Shown piece after piece: positions 18,404 through 27,261 of a stretch of DNA of 64,000 bases. The translations under genes were made by a program, and so were the position numbers. Numbering within the stretch: the stretch's first letter is position 1; each line of letters starts with the position of its first letter. Origin of the DNA: Amycolatopsis viridis (GTDB lineage Bacteria; Actinomycetota; Actinomycetes; Mycobacteriales; Pseudonocardiaceae); the NCBI RefSeq assembly GCF_011758765.1, contig NZ_JAANOU010000001.1, forward strand, positions 5,146,001 through 5,210,000, written 5' to 3'. The notes under the pieces are model-generated. The model was not told the DNA's origin and did not search any database. It saw nothing but the letters and a program-made list of their open reading frames with translations.

Positions 18404-19093
18404 TCAGCCCGCCTCCCGCGCCAGGCTCAGCGCCGGCTCGGGGGGTGCTGCTGCCGGGGCCCCCGCAGACCCCGGCAGCAGCAGATCCGCCCGCCGGGGG
18501 CGCGTCGCCGCGCCCCGGCCGGCACCCTGGACACAGACCCGCCGCTCACGCAGGTACCCGTGCCCGCCATCGAGGCCGGTCCACCGGCCGGCCTCACACC
18601 TCAGCTCCACCTCGGCGCCGGGCCACGGCCCGAGGGAGAGCAGCACGGCACCCCGATGCCGTGCCCGCGCCGACAGGCGCCGAGCCTCCGGCGGCGCCGC
18701 ACCCCGCGCGGCGACCGCCACCACGTCCATCCCGTCCAGCAGCGCGCCGGTGACCGTGACGAACTCCGCCCCTGGCCGCGGCACCAGCGCGAGACGGCTC
18801 ACCTCGACCCCGAGCTCCGCCGCGGCCACCAGGCCGAGGTCCGGCATTCCCACCGCCGCCGCCCACGATCCGGTCGCCGTCGCCTCGGCCAGCAGCGCCA
18901 GCAGCAACGACACCGATCCGCGCACGGCGATCGTGCTCCCGCGCCGCAACCCCGCCCGGGGCAGCAGCCGGCGCAGCTCCGGCCGCACCGGCAGCACCCG
19001 CCCGGTCAGCTGTGCGTGCTCCGCCGCGGCGGCCACCCCGCTGGCCGTGTTCACGCCGGGCAGGGCGGCGAGTGTCGCGACCGGTGCCGTCAC
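18404..19093 (-). CDS. imuA': ImuA' (RecA-like mutasome protein)
   Basis: First gene of the damage-induced mutagenesis operon, needed with ImuB and DnaE2 for induced mutagenesis in mycobacteria. It encodes 229 aa with weak RecA-fold character: the Walker A position is degenerate (RGSTIAVRGSVSLLLALLAEA), as usual for ImuA'. The mid-region GMPDLGLVAAAELGVEVSRLALVP matches the family pattern. GTG 19093 is chosen because AGGTGG lies six bases upstream; an in-frame GTG at 19111 would overlap that ribosome site. Expression should be LexA-controlled from the promoter at 19181-19210. The C-terminal 30 residues are Ala/Pro-rich and probably disordered. Confidence 0.85.
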   Translation of the reverse strand: MTAPVATLAALPGVNTASGVAAAAEHAQLTGRVLPVRPELRRLLPRAGLRRGSTIAVRGSVSLLLALLAEATATGSWAAAVGMPDLGLVAAAELGVEVSRLALVPRPGAEFVTVTGALLDGMDVVAVAARGAAPPEARRLSARARHRGAVLLSLGPWPGAEVELRCEAGRWTGLDGGHGYLRERRVCVQGAGRGAATRPRRADLLLPGSAGAPAAAPPEPALSLAREAG

Positions 19094-19157
19094 CGCGTGC
19101 CACCTCCCCACGACGCGCCTGAACTGTCGACGTCACCGTGGGGAAGACGGCGACTTG

Positions 19158-19173
19158 TCGAACGCGTGTTCGA
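19158..19173. promoter_or_regulatory. LexA operator (SOS box 1) of the imuA'-imuB-dnaE2 operon
   Basis: The 16-mer TCGAACGCGTGTTCGA is a perfect match to the actinobacterial SOS box TCGAAC-N4-GTTCGA. It begins 65 bases upstream of the imuA' start and covers the expected transcription start, just downstream of the -10 element. Confidence 0.95.
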
Positions 19174-19180
19174 CAAATTC

Positions 19181-19210
19181 AGTGTGCCTCGAACACCTGT
19201 GCGATGTCAA
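19181..19210 (-). promoter_or_regulatory. Probable imuA' promoter
   Basis: Reading on the minus strand, a perfect -35 hexamer TTGACA (19210-19205) is followed after 18 bases by CACACT (19186-19181), a weak -10. The second SOS box fills the spacer and the first lies just downstream, so LexA bound at either site would block RNA polymerase. Confidence 0.7.
19189..19204. promoter_or_regulatory. Second, near-perfect LexA operator (SOS box 2)
   Basis: TCGAACACCTGTGCGA differs from TCGAAC-N4-GTTCGA at one base. Its start is 31 bp (about three helical turns) from that of box 1, and it lies between the -35 and -10 hexamers. Confidence 0.75.
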
Positions 19211-19252
19211 GGCGGCTGTGAAACGGCCTCGCGAACGGGCAGAATCACCGTG

Positions 19253-20083
19253 ATGACCGAGGTTCTTCGCTACACCGCGTTCAGCAAGGACCCCGCCGGC
19301 GGCAACCCGGCCGGCGTCGTCCTGGACGCGCACGAGCTCACCGACAGTGAGATGCAGAAGATCGCGGCGGAGGCCGGCTACTCCGAGACCGCGTTCGCCA
19401 CCGCCACGGCGGACCGCCACTACCGCGTCCGCTACTTCAGCCCCCTGGCCGAGGTCGCCTTCTGCGGGCACGCGACGATCGCCACGGCGGTCGCCCTCGC
19501 CCAGCGCACCGGCACCGGCGACCTGCGCTTCGAAACACCCGCCGGCCCCATCACGCTCCAGACCAGTGGCCAGGAGACGATCACTGCCGGGTTCACCAGC
19601 GTCCCCACCCGGTCCCGGCCGGCCACCGACGACGAACTGCGCCGCACCCTCGAAGCGCTCGGCTGGTCCGGCTCCGACCTCGACCCGGCCTGGCCGGCGC
19701 ACGTCGCCTTCGCCGGCAACGACCACCTGGTGCTCGCGGCCGCGACCCGGGACCGGCTGGCGCGCCTGGACTACGACTTCGACCGGCTCGCCGACGTCAT
19801 GCGCGAGTACGGCTGGACCACCGTGCACCTGTTCCGGCCGGAGAACGACACCACCGTGCACGCCCGCGACCCGTTCCCGGTCGGCGGCGTGGTCGAGGAC
19901 CCGGCCACGGGCGCGGCGGCCGCGGCGTTCGGCGGCTACCTGCGGGCCCTGGGCGAAGTCGACGAACCCCGGCGCATCACGATCATCCAGGGCGAGGACA
20001 TGGGGCGGCGCAGCGAACTCCTGGTCGACGTCCGCCCGGACGACGAGCGGGTGACGATCACCGGGACCGCCACCGCACTCTGA
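19253..20083 (+). CDS. PhzF-family isomerase
   Basis: A 276-aa cytoplasmic enzyme of the PhzF / diaminopimelate-epimerase fold. The catalytic glutamate of PhzF is at residue 45 (AGYSETAFA). The two family signatures are present: RYFSPLAEVAFCGHATIATA, and DPATGAAAAAFGGYLRALGE near the C-terminus. Outside phenazine producers most PhzF proteins have unknown substrates, and no other phenazine gene is present here, so a general isomerase role is more likely. The start is ATG 19253 (an adjacent GTG at 19250 is equally possible), with no strong ribosome site. It diverges from imuA'; its promoter must share the region with the SOS boxes. Confidence 0.88.
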   Translation: MTEVLRYTAFSKDPAGGNPAGVVLDAHELTDSEMQKIAAEAGYSETAFATATADRHYRVRYFSPLAEVAFCGHATIATAVALAQRTGTGDLRFETPAGPITLQTSGQETITAGFTSVPTRSRPATDDELRRTLEALGWSGSDLDPAWPAHVAFAGNDHLVLAAATRDRLARLDYDFDRLADVMREYGWTTVHLFRPENDTTVHARDPFPVGGVVEDPATGAAAAAFGGYLRALGEVDEPRRITIIQGEDMGRRSELLVDVRPDDERVTITGTATAL

Positions 20084-20101
20084 ACCGCCCGCTCCGAACC
20101 G

Positions 20102-21670
20102 TCAGTGCGTGAAGTGCCGCGTCCCGGTCAGGTACATCGTCACGCCGGCCTCCTCGGCCGCGGCGATGACCTCCGGGTCGCGGATCGAGCCGCCCGGCTG
20201 GACGACCGCCCGCACACCGGCGTCGATCAGCACCTGCAGCCCGTCGGGGAACGGGAAGAACGCGTCCGACGCCGCCACCGAGCCCTTGACCCGATCGCCG
20301 GCGCGCTGCACGGCCAGCCGGGCGGAGTCGACGCGGTTGACCTGGCCCATGCCGACGCCCACCGTCGCCTGCCCGCTGGCCAGCAGGATCGCGTTCGACT
20401 TCACGGCACGGATCGCCCGCCACGCGAACACCAGGTCCGCGAGGGTGTCCGCGTCGACGGCCTCGCCGGTCGCCAGCGTCCAGTTCTCCGGTGAGTCGCC
20501 CGGCGCGTCGATCCGGTCGGCCGTCTGGACGAGCATCCCGCCGGAGATCGGCCGGAACTCGATCGGGTCCGCGTCGGTCAGCGCGGGCAGGGTCAGCAGG
20601 CGCACGTTCTTCTTGCGCTTGAGCACGTCCAGCGCCTCGTCCTCGAAACCGGGCGCGAGCACGACCTCGGTGAACACCTCGGCGATCTGCTCGGCGGCCT
20701 CACGCGTGATCGGCCGGTTCGCCGCGATCACGCCGCCGTAGGCCGACACCGGGTCGCAGGCGTGCGCCTTGCGGTGCGCCTCGGCGATGTCCGCGCCGAC
20801 CGCGATCCCGCACGGGTTGGCGTGTTTGATGATCGCCACCGCGGGAGCCTCGAAGTCGTAGGCGGCCCGGCGCGCGGCGTCGGTGTCGACGTAGTTGTTG
20901 TAGGACATGGCCTTGCCGTGCAGCTGCTCGGCGTGCGCCAGCCCACCGCGCCAGTGCCGGTACACCGCCGCGCGCTGGTGCGGGTTCTCGCCGTAGCGCA
21001 GCACGTCACCGCGTTCCCAGGTACCGCCGGTGAAGTCCGGGAAGCCGGAGTCGGCGGCGGTGCTGTCCGGGGCGTAGACGCTGGCGAACCAGGAGGCCAC
21101 CGCCATGTCGTAGCTCGCGGTGTGCGCGTACGCCTGGGCCGCGAGCCGCTTGCGGTCGGCGAGGTCGAAACCACCGGCGCGGACCTGCTCCAGCACCCAG
21201 TCGTAACGGTCCGGGTCGACCACGACGGCCACGTTGTTGTGGTTCTTCGCCGCGGCGCGGACCATCGCCGGGCCACCGATGTCGATGTTCTCGACGCAGT
21301 CCTCGGGGCTCGCGCCGGAGGCGACCGTCTCCCGGAACGGGTAGAGGTTGACCACCAGCAGGTCGAACGGCGCGATGTCGAGCTCGCGCAGCTGCTCGAC
21401 GTGCTCGGGGCGGTCGCGGTCGGCCAGCAGGCCCGCGTGCACCCGCGGGTGCAGGGTCTTGACCCGGCCGTCGAACGACTCCGGGAAGCCGGTGACCTGC
21501 TCGACCGGCGTGACCGGCACCCCGGCATCCGCCAATGTCTTCGCCGTGCCGCCGGTGGAGACGATCTCCACACCGGCCGCGTGCAGCGCGGTGCCCAGCT
21601 CCAGCAGGCCCGTCTTGTCCGAAACGCCGATCAGGGCGCGCTTGACCGGACGCCGACCTTCCACCGTCAC
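20102..21670 (-). CDS. purH: Bifunctional AICAR formyltransferase / IMP cyclohydrolase
   Basis: Catalyses the last two steps of IMP synthesis. The 522 aa begin with the cyclohydrolase domain ([38 protein letters not shown]). The formyltransferase domain follows with the signature [12 protein letters not shown], then the catalytic region [13 protein letters not shown] and the C-terminal [17 protein letters not shown]. The start is GTG 21670, with GAGG five bases upstream. The same frame stays open by chance for another 2.6 kb, but that is not coding. The start overlaps the purN stop by four bases (GTGA), so the two are coupled, matching Rv0956-Rv0957. Confidence 0.97.
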   Translation of the reverse strand: MTVEGRRPVKRALIGVSDKTGLLELGTALHAAGVEIVSTGGTAKTLADAGVPVTPVEQVTGFPESFDGRVKTLHPRVHAGLLADRDRPEHVEQLRELDIAPFDLLVVNLYPFRETVASGASPEDCVENIDIGGPAMVRAAAKNHNNVAVVVDPDRYDWVLEQVRAGGFDLADRKRLAAQAYAHTASYDMAVASWFASVYAPDSTAADSGFPDFTGGTWERGDVLRYGENPHQRAAVYRHWRGGLAHAEQLHGKAMSYNNYVDTDAARRAAYDFEAPAVAIIKHANPCGIAVGADIAEAHRKAHACDPVSAYGGVIAANRPITREAAEQIAEVFTEVVLAPGFEDEALDVLKRKKNVRLLTLPALTDADPIEFRPISGGMLVQTADRIDAPGDSPENWTLATGEAVDADTLADLVFAWRAIRAVKSNAILLASGQATVGVGMGQVNRVDSARLAVQRAGDRVKGSVAASDAFFPFPDGLQVLIDAGVRAVVQPGGSIRDPEVIAAAEEAGVTMYLTGTRHFTH

Positions 21671-22299
21671 CGCAACCTCACCTTCCGTCCCTCGACCGTG
21701 GCACCGGCCCGGCCGAGTCGTTCCACCACGTCCACGAGCAGCCGTCGTTCCACGACCTTGATGCGCTCGTGCAGCCTGTCCTCGTCGTCGTCCGGTTCGA
21801 CCGGCACCGCCTCCTGGGCGATGATCGGCCCGGTGTCCACCCCGCCGTCCACGAAGTGCACGGTGCACCCGGTCACCTTGACGCCCAGCTCCAGCGCATC
21901 GGCCACGGAGTGCATCCCCGGGAACGACGGCAGCAGGGCCGGGTGGGTGTTGATCACCCGGTTCGGGAAGCGCGCGAGGAAGTTCGCCCCCAGGATCTTC
22001 AGGAAACCCGCCGACACCACGAGGTCGGGCTCGTAGGCCGCGACCGCCTCGGTGAGCGCCTTGTCCCAGGCGTTGCGGTCCGGGTGGTCGCTCAGGCGGA
22101 CGGTGAAGTGCGGCACGCCCGCGCGTTCGGCACGCGCCAGTGCCTCCACCCCGGACCGGTCCGTGCCCACCGCCACGACCTTCGCCGGGAAGCCGATGCG
22201 CTGGGTCGCGTCCAGGAGCGACTGCAGCAGCGTGCCCGATCCGGAGGCGAGCACCACCAGCTTGACCGGGACGGGCAGTTCCAACCGGCTGGAGTTCAA
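21667..22299 (-). CDS. purN: Phosphoribosylglycinamide formyltransferase
   Basis: Transfers a formyl group from 10-formyl-THF to GAR in purine synthesis. The 210 aa carry the PurN motifs [19 protein letters not shown], the catalytic [20 protein letters not shown] (with Asn and His) and [21 protein letters not shown] (with the catalytic Asp). The start is TTG, well supported by AAGGAGAGG immediately upstream. It couples to purH through a four-base overlap. The upstream gene on the same strand encodes a DUF6350 membrane protein about 80 bases away. Confidence 0.96.
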   Translation of the reverse strand: MNSSRLELPVPVKLVVLASGSGTLLQSLLDATQRIGFPAKVVAVGTDRSGVEALARAERAGVPHFTVRLSDHPDRNAWDKALTEAVAAYEPDLVVSAGFLKILGANFLARFPNRVINTHPALLPSFPGMHSVADALELGVKVTGCTVHFVDGGVDTGPIIAQEAVPVEPDDDEDRLHERIKVVERRLLVDVVERLGRAGATVEGRKVRLR

Positions 22300-22377
22300 C
22301 GCCTCTCCTTCGCCCGTGCCAACGTCGGACCGAGTCTATGCTGCGCCGCCGGGCGGCTCCGTGCGGGCTGGGGGTGG

Positions 22378-23913
22378 CTAGCTGGGCTCGTCCGGCTTCC
22401 CGTCGGTGGGCGGAGGCCCCTCGGCGTCCGCCGGCTCTGCTTCCGGCTCGTCCGCGGGATCCTCGTCCGGCTCGTCCCCGGGGTCCGCGGGGCTCGCGGT
22501 GCCGGCGGTGTCCTCCCCGGTGTCTTCCTGGGTGTCCTCGTCGGTGTCTTCGTCGGTGTCTTCGTCGGTGTCTTCGTCGGTGTCTTCGACCTGGACCTCC
22601 GCTTCGAGCTCCTCGAGTTCGGCCTCGAGGTCCTCCAGCTCGGCCTCGATCTCGGCCGCCACCAGCGACTCCTCGGAGTCCTCCGGGGCCGCTGGGTCCA
22701 CTGAATCCCCAGAGTCCCCGGGGTCCTCGGATCCGGCGGATTCCGCGGTCTCCGCCGGTTCCGGTGCGGGGCGGGTCCGCGGCCCGGCGAACCACGCCAC
22801 CAGAGCACCGGGCACGGCGATCCACGCGAACGCGGCCACCGACACCAGCCCGACCGGGATCGTCACCGGATCGAACGCGCCGCCGCCGAGCCGTCCGCCG
22901 GCGAGCGTGCCGAGCACGACGCAACCGAACCCGACCAGCGCACCCGCGATGCCGACGATCCGCAGCCGCGCGAGCGGGTTGTCGTCCGCGCGGCGCAGTG
23001 TCCAGCCGAGCAGTGCGCCGACCGCGGCCGGCAGGAGCATCACCACCGGCCACCAGTGCGCGAAGTGTTCCGGGACACCGGCGAGCACCGGCAGACCCGG
23101 CACCGGGCCACCAGCGAAGGAGAACGTGCCGAGCGAGAACGAGCCGATCGAGAAGCCCGGACCGGTGGCGAAGGCCAAGCCACCGATCACCGCGTTCGGC
23201 AGGTAGCCCAGGGACAGCAGCAGCATCCCGGCGCCACTGCCGAAGCCGGGTGCGTTCGACGCGAACAGCTCGCGGATCGTGCCCGACGCGAGCACCAGCG
23301 CCACCGTGTGCACGAGCGCGCCCACCGCGAGCAACCCGGCCAGGCCCAGCGCCCCGGCCCGCAGACCGCGCACCGCCAGCGGGTCCAGGTAGTTGCGCAG
23401 GGTCGCCGCCAGCCCGGAACGCGACGCCGCTCCCGCCGCCGCGGCCACACCGGCGACGACGGCGGGCACCGTGAAGGCCGGCAACGGCTCGACCCGCGCA
23501 CCCCCGCTGTCGTCGAACAACGCGATCCCCAGCCCGGCCAGGGCGTGCGCACCGGCCATGGCGGCGACCAACGGCACGGCCGCACCCGGCTCGCGATAGC
23601 CGAGACGGGCAGTGGCGTTCGCCGCCGCCCGGACGACCAGCGCGACAGCTCCGATCGTCGCCAGCAGCGGCAGCACGCCCAGCGGGCGCCCGGCGATCGT
23701 GACGGGCACCTGGTAGGCGGCGAGCCAGCCCGGCCCGGCCGCGCGCAGCACACCGCCGATCGAGAACTGCGCCACCGAAACCATGGCCGTGACCAGCCCG
23801 AACAGGGCGGCGACCACGACGTAACCGGTGACGACGGGGCCGAGGACCGCCGCGGCGAACACCCGCGCCCGGACCACCGGAGAGCGCTCGCCCCGGTGCT
23901 CCGGGTCCGTCAC
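22378..23913 (-). CDS. DUF6350 polytopic membrane protein (Rv0955-like)
   Basis: A 511-aa protein with about ten hydrophobic helices in the first 400 residues, followed by a strongly acidic cytoplasmic tail rich in Asp, Glu, Thr and Pro. Function is unknown, but a gene of this type sits upstream of purN in many actinobacteria (Rv0955 in M. tuberculosis). GTG 23913 ([17 protein letters not shown]) is preferred because GGGGA lies just upstream; ATG 23952 and a further upstream start remain possible. The tail contains a coded 12-bp tandem repeat. No enzymatic motif is visible. Confidence 0.8.
   Translation of the reverse strand: MTDPEHRGERSPVVRARVFAAAVLGPVVTGYVVVAALFGLVTAMVSVAQFSIGGVLRAAGPGWLAAYQVPVTIAGRPLGVLPLLATIGAVALVVRAAANATARLGYREPGAAVPLVAAMAGAHALAGLGIALFDDSGGARVEPLPAFTVPAVVAGVAAAAGAASRSGLAATLRNYLDPLAVRGLRAGALGLAGLLAVGALVHTVALVLASGTIRELFASNAPGFGSGAGMLLLSLGYLPNAVIGGLAFATGPGFSIGSFSLGTFSFAGGPVPGLPVLAGVPEHFAHWWPVVMLLPAAVGALLGWTLRRADDNPLARLRIVGIAGALVGFGCVVLGTLAGGRLGGGAFDPVTIPVGLVSVAAFAWIAVPGALVAWFAGPRTRPAPEPAETAESAGSEDPGDSGDSVDPAAPEDSEESLVAAEIEAELEDLEAELEELEAEVQVEDTDEDTDEDTDEDTDEDTQEDTGEDTAGTASPADPGDEPDEDPADEPEAEPADAEGPPPTDGKPDEPS
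22531..22590 (-). repeat. 12-bp coding tandem repeat in the DUF6350 tail
   Basis: Five copies of GGTGTCTTCGTC (plus strand), with small changes in the first and last, encode an Asp-Thr-Asp-Glu style acidic repeat. The near-identity at DNA level suggests recent expansion by slippage. Confidence 0.9.
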
Positions 23914-24046
23914 CCCATCCCCGGACCGGCCGTACGAGGTGAGCACCTGCATGCCTGGCACCCTCGCACCAACACTGCGCCGACCGGGTGAGCCACGCCG
24001 GTCGTCCCTCATGCGGATTAAGCCACAAGCGGCTGGTCCCGGGACA

Positions 24047-24087
24047 CGCAGAACGCCCCTTCCCAGGCCGGGAAGGGGCGTTCTGCG
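24047..24087 (-). terminator. Terminator hairpin after the DUF5336 gene
   Basis: A perfect 18-bp stem (24047-24064 with 24070-24087) around a 5-base loop lies 5 bases past the stop of the DUF5336 gene. There is no U-tract on the minus strand, so it is the U-less type common in actinobacteria. Confidence 0.8.
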
Positions 24088-24092
24088 CGAAC

Positions 24093-24839
24093 TCAGCTCT
24101 GCGGGTTGCCGCCGGGCGGGGTACCCGGCTGCTGGCCCTGCCGGCCCTCGGACCCGGGCGGGTTGTAGAACTGGCCCTGCTGCGGGGCGTAGACCGTGGA
24201 CTGCTGCTGCGGCGGGGACACCGGCGGACCGTACTGCGTGCCCGACGGGCCGCCCTTCGGCTCACCGTGACCGGGCTGACCCGGTTGACCGGGTTGCCCG
24301 GGCTGGCCCGGCTGGCCGAACTGCTGCCCCGGCTGACCGCCGTACGGCTGGCCGTACTGCGGCGCCTGTGGCTGCGGCATCTTCAGGACACCGGCGTCGA
24401 ACAGCAGCGCCGCGATCGCGACCAGCATCTGCAGGATGCCCAGGATCAGGATCACCGTGTAGATACCCGGCGTCTCCGCCTGGGACGGGATGTGCACGAC
24501 CACCAGGATCGCGGTGAGTGCGCCGAGCACGCTGAACAGCACCGCGAACGGGAGCGTGCGCGGGCCCCGTGGCAGCACCGCCAGCCCGGCCAGCAGACCG
24601 CCGACGAGCAGGAAGAGCACCGGCTGGTCGGCGCCCTGCGCCTCCTCGGAGAAGCCGATGAAGTAGTTCACCAGGCCCAGCAGGCCGATGAACAGCGTCA
24701 GGATCATGCTCAGGTTCGCCGGCGACAGGCCCGCCCCGGACTGCGCCGGGGGCTGCTGCTGCGGCAACCCGCCGGTCCCCGGGGGCTGGCCACCGCCGCC
24801 CTGCTGCGGGTATCCCGGTCCACCACTGGGGAACGTCAT
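24093..24839 (-). CDS. DUF5336 four-helix membrane protein (Rv0954-like)
   Basis: A 248-aa protein. A Gly/Pro/Gln-rich N-terminus ([15 protein letters not shown]) leads into four transmembrane helices: [56 protein letters not shown] and [22 protein letters not shown] long Gln/Gly/Pro-rich tail with repeated GQPGQ units follows. This layout matches the mycobacterial Rv0954 family, which is envelope-associated and of unclear function. ATG 24839 is chosen because AGGAG lies about ten bases upstream and it precedes the typical N-terminus. It is flanked by sucD upstream and the DUF6350 gene downstream, with terminators on both sides, so it is probably transcribed alone. Confidence 0.85.
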   Translation of the reverse strand: MTFPSGGPGYPQQGGGGQPPGTGGLPQQQPPAQSGAGLSPANLSMILTLFIGLLGLVNYFIGFSEEAQGADQPVLFLLVGGLLAGLAVLPRGPRTLPFAVLFSVLGALTAILVVVHIPSQAETPGIYTVILILGILQMLVAIAALLFDAGVLKMPQPQAPQYGQPYGGQPGQQFGQPGQPGQPGQPGQPGHGEPKGGPSGTQYGPPVSPPQQQSTVYAPQQGQFYNPPGSEGRQGQQPGTPPGGNPQS

Positions 24840-24988
24840 TACGCGTGCTCTCCTGTCTTCGCCCGAACCGGGGTGCCGTCGGGTCCGGGAACGGTTTAGC
24901 GCATTCCGGAGTTCCCGGCCACCCCATCCGGCTATCCGACGTGTCACCGCGGCAAACGGTTGCGTCGGATTTCGGAGGCCGGGACGCA

Positions 24989-25024
24989 CACCGGCCGGGC
25001 ACCGCGAACGGTGCCCGGCCGGTG
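24989..25024 (-). terminator. Terminator of the sucCD operon
   Basis: A perfect 15-bp GC-rich stem (24989-25003 with 25010-25024) with a 6-base loop starts 16 bases past the sucD stop. There is no clear U-tract. Confidence 0.82.
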
Positions 25025-25040
25025 CGTGGACCGCACGGGG

Positions 25041-25931
25041 TCAGTGCAGGTTCTCGTACAGCTCCCGGGCCAGCGCGGCAGTCTCGGACGGCGTCTTGCC
25101 GACCTTCACGCCCGCGGCCTCGAGGGCCTCCTTCTTCGCCTGCGCGGTGCCGGCCGAGCCGGACACGATCGCGCCCGCGTGCCCCATGGTCTTGCCCTCG
25201 GGGGCGGTGAAGCCCGCGACGTAGCCGACGACCGGCTTGGTCACGTTCTCCTTGATGTAGGCCGCGGCCCGCTCCTCGGCGTCGCCACCGATCTCGCCGA
25301 TCATGACGATGACCTCGGTCTCCGGGTCGGCCTGGAACGCCTCGAGCGCGTCGATGTGGGTGGTGCCGATGACCGGGTCACCACCGATGCCGACGGCCGT
25401 CGAGAAGCCGATGTCACGCAGCTCGTACATCATCTGGTAGGTCAGCGTGCCCGACTTGGACACCAGGCCGATCTTGCCCGGGCCGGTGATGTTGGCCGGG
25501 ATGATGCCCGCGTTGGACTTGCCCGGCGAGATGACGCCCGGGCAGTTCGGGCCGATGATGCGGGTCTTGCCGCCCTTGGCGACGTTGTGCGCCCAGAAGT
25601 AGGCCGAGTCGTGCACCGGGATGCCCTCGGTGATCACCACGGCGAGCGGGATCTCGGCGTCGATGGCCTCGATCACGGCGTCCTTGGCGAACTTCGGCGG
25701 CACGAAGATGACCGACACGTCCGCGCCGGTCTCCTTCATCGCCTCCTCGACCGTGCCGAACACGGTGAGGTCCTTGCCCGCGATGGTGACCGTCTGGCCG
25801 GCCTTGCGCGCGTTCACACCACCGACGATGTTCGAGCCGGCCTGCAGCATCTTGGTCGCGTGCTTGGTGCCCTCGGACCCGGTGATGCCCTGAACGATGA
25901 TCTTGCTGCTGGAATCGAGGAAGATCGACAT
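25041..25931 (-). CDS. sucD: Succinyl-CoA synthetase alpha subunit
   Basis: With SucC it converts succinyl-CoA to succinate while making ATP or GTP in the TCA cycle. The 296 aa include the CoA-binding Rossmann domain ([37 protein letters not shown]). The active-site histidine that becomes phosphorylated is in [16 protein letters not shown]. The start is ATG five bases after the sucC stop, with its ribosome site inside the end of sucC, so the pair is one operon. Order and orientation match Rv0951-Rv0952. Confidence 0.97.
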   Translation of the reverse strand: MSIFLDSSSKIIVQGITGSEGTKHATKMLQAGSNIVGGVNARKAGQTVTIAGKDLTVFGTVEEAMKETGADVSVIFVPPKFAKDAVIEAIDAEIPLAVVITEGIPVHDSAYFWAHNVAKGGKTRIIGPNCPGVISPGKSNAGIIPANITGPGKIGLVSKSGTLTYQMMYELRDIGFSTAVGIGGDPVIGTTHIDALEAFQADPETEVIVMIGEIGGDAEERAAAYIKENVTKPVVGYVAGFTAPEGKTMGHAGAIVSGSAGTAQAKKEALEAAGVKVGKTPSETAALARELYENLH

Positions 25932-25936
25932 GTCTC

Positions 25937-27106
25937 TTACGCTCCTGCCGCGGCCAGCTCGGCAGCCTTGTCCGCTGCGTTGTCCATGGTGTCCACCTGC
26001 GTCACGAGCGGGTGGTTGGCCTCGTTGAGGATCCGGCGGCCTTCCTCGACGTTGTTGCCGTCGAGACGGACCACGAGCGGCTTGGTGGCCTCGTCGCCCA
26101 GGATCTTCAGCGCCTCGACGATCCCGGTGGCGACCGCGTCGCAGGCGGTGATGCCACCGAAGACGTTGACGAACACCGACTTGACGGCCGGGTCGTTCAG
26201 GATGACGTCCAGACCGGCGGCCATGACCTCGGCCGAAGCGCCGCCACCGATGTCGAGGAAGTTGGCGGGCTTGACGCCGCCGTGCTTCTCACCGGCGTAG
26301 GCGACCACGTCCAGCGTGGACATGACCAGGCCCGCGCCGTTGCCGATGATGCCGACCTCGCCGTCGAGCTTGACGTAGTTGAGGTCCTTGGCCTTGGCCT
26401 TGGCCTCCAGCGGGTCCTCGGTCTGCTTGTCGACGAGCTCCGCCTGCTTGGGCTGCCGGAAGCCGGCGTTCTCGTCGAGGGTGACCTTGCCGTCCAGCGC
26501 GACGATCTTGTCCTGCGGGTCGCGGACCAGCGGGTTGACCTCGACCAGCGTGGCGTCCTCGGCGACGAAGGTCTCCCACAGCTTGACGACCACGTCGGCC
26601 GCCTGGTCGCGGATGGCCTCGGGGAAGTTGCCCGCGGTCAGGATCTCCAGCGCCTTGGCCTTGTCCACCCCGGCGATCGGGTCGACCGGCACCTTGGCGA
26701 GCGCCTCGGGCCGCTCCACGGCCAGCTGCTCGATCTCCATGCCGCCCTCGGACGAGGCCATGGCGAGGAAGGTGCGATTGGCGCGGTCCAGCAGGAAGGA
26801 GAAGTAGTACTCCTCCGCGATGTCGGACGCCTCGGTCACCAGCACGCGGTGCGTGATGTGGCCCTTGATGTCGAGGCCGAGGATGGCTTCGGCCTTCTCC
26901 TTGGCCTCGGCCGGGTCCTTGGCGAGCTTCACGCCGCCGGCCTTGCCGCGGCCACCGGTCTTGACCTGGGCCTTGACGACGACCTGGCCGCCGATCTTCT
27001 CGGCGGCGGCCTGGGCTTCTTCCGGGGTGCTCGCTACGGCGCCGGGCAGTACCGGCACGCCGTGGGCGGCGAAGAGGTCCTTCGCCTGGTATTCGTAGAG
27101 GTCCAC
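25937..27106 (-). CDS. sucC: Succinyl-CoA synthetase beta subunit
   Basis: Nucleotide-binding subunit of succinyl-CoA synthetase. The 389 aa start with [22 protein letters not shown], an ATP-grasp N-terminus, and contain [20 protein letters not shown], the metal/nucleotide region [22 protein letters not shown] and the C-terminal [21 protein letters not shown]. The long frame extends eight codons upstream; GTG 27106 is chosen because GGAG precedes it and the conserved sequence begins there. It is first in the sucCD operon, with about 155 bases to the upstream membrane-protein gene. I find no convincing promoter hexamers in that gap. Confidence 0.96.
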   Translation of the reverse strand: MDLYEYQAKDLFAAHGVPVLPGAVASTPEEAQAAAEKIGGQVVVKAQVKTGGRGKAGGVKLAKDPAEAKEKAEAILGLDIKGHITHRVLVTEASDIAEEYYFSFLLDRANRTFLAMASSEGGMEIEQLAVERPEALAKVPVDPIAGVDKAKALEILTAGNFPEAIRDQAADVVVKLWETFVAEDATLVEVNPLVRDPQDKIVALDGKVTLDENAGFRQPKQAELVDKQTEDPLEAKAKAKDLNYVKLDGEVGIIGNGAGLVMSTLDVVAYAGEKHGGVKPANFLDIGGGASAEVMAAGLDVILNDPAVKSVFVNVFGGITACDAVATGIVEALKILGDEATKPLVVRLDGNNVEEGRRILNEANHPLVTQVDTMDNAADKAAELAAAGA

Positions 27107-27261
27107 TACTCCAGTCTCCTGACGACACACACCGCCTGAGTCACCGGTCGTCTCGCGAGGGGCGATCCGCAGGCGGGTGCTTGTTGCAAACCATGCTGCC
27201 GGACGGAGACGACCCTAGCGACCTGCGCTTTGGCTCGGGGCGGCGCATCTGGTGAACTCGG

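Noticed and set aside
18135-18404. Small gene between imuA' and imuB
   Set aside because: The 89-codon frame overlaps the imuB start, has no ribosome site and shows no recognisable sequence; the gap is better left as leader or spacer.
20102-24265. A continuous 1387-codon frame ending in purH
   Set aside because: Only the last 522 codons are PurH. The rest lies antisense or out of frame to purN and DUF6350 and has Arg/Gly/Ala-biased composition typical of chance-open GC-rich frames.
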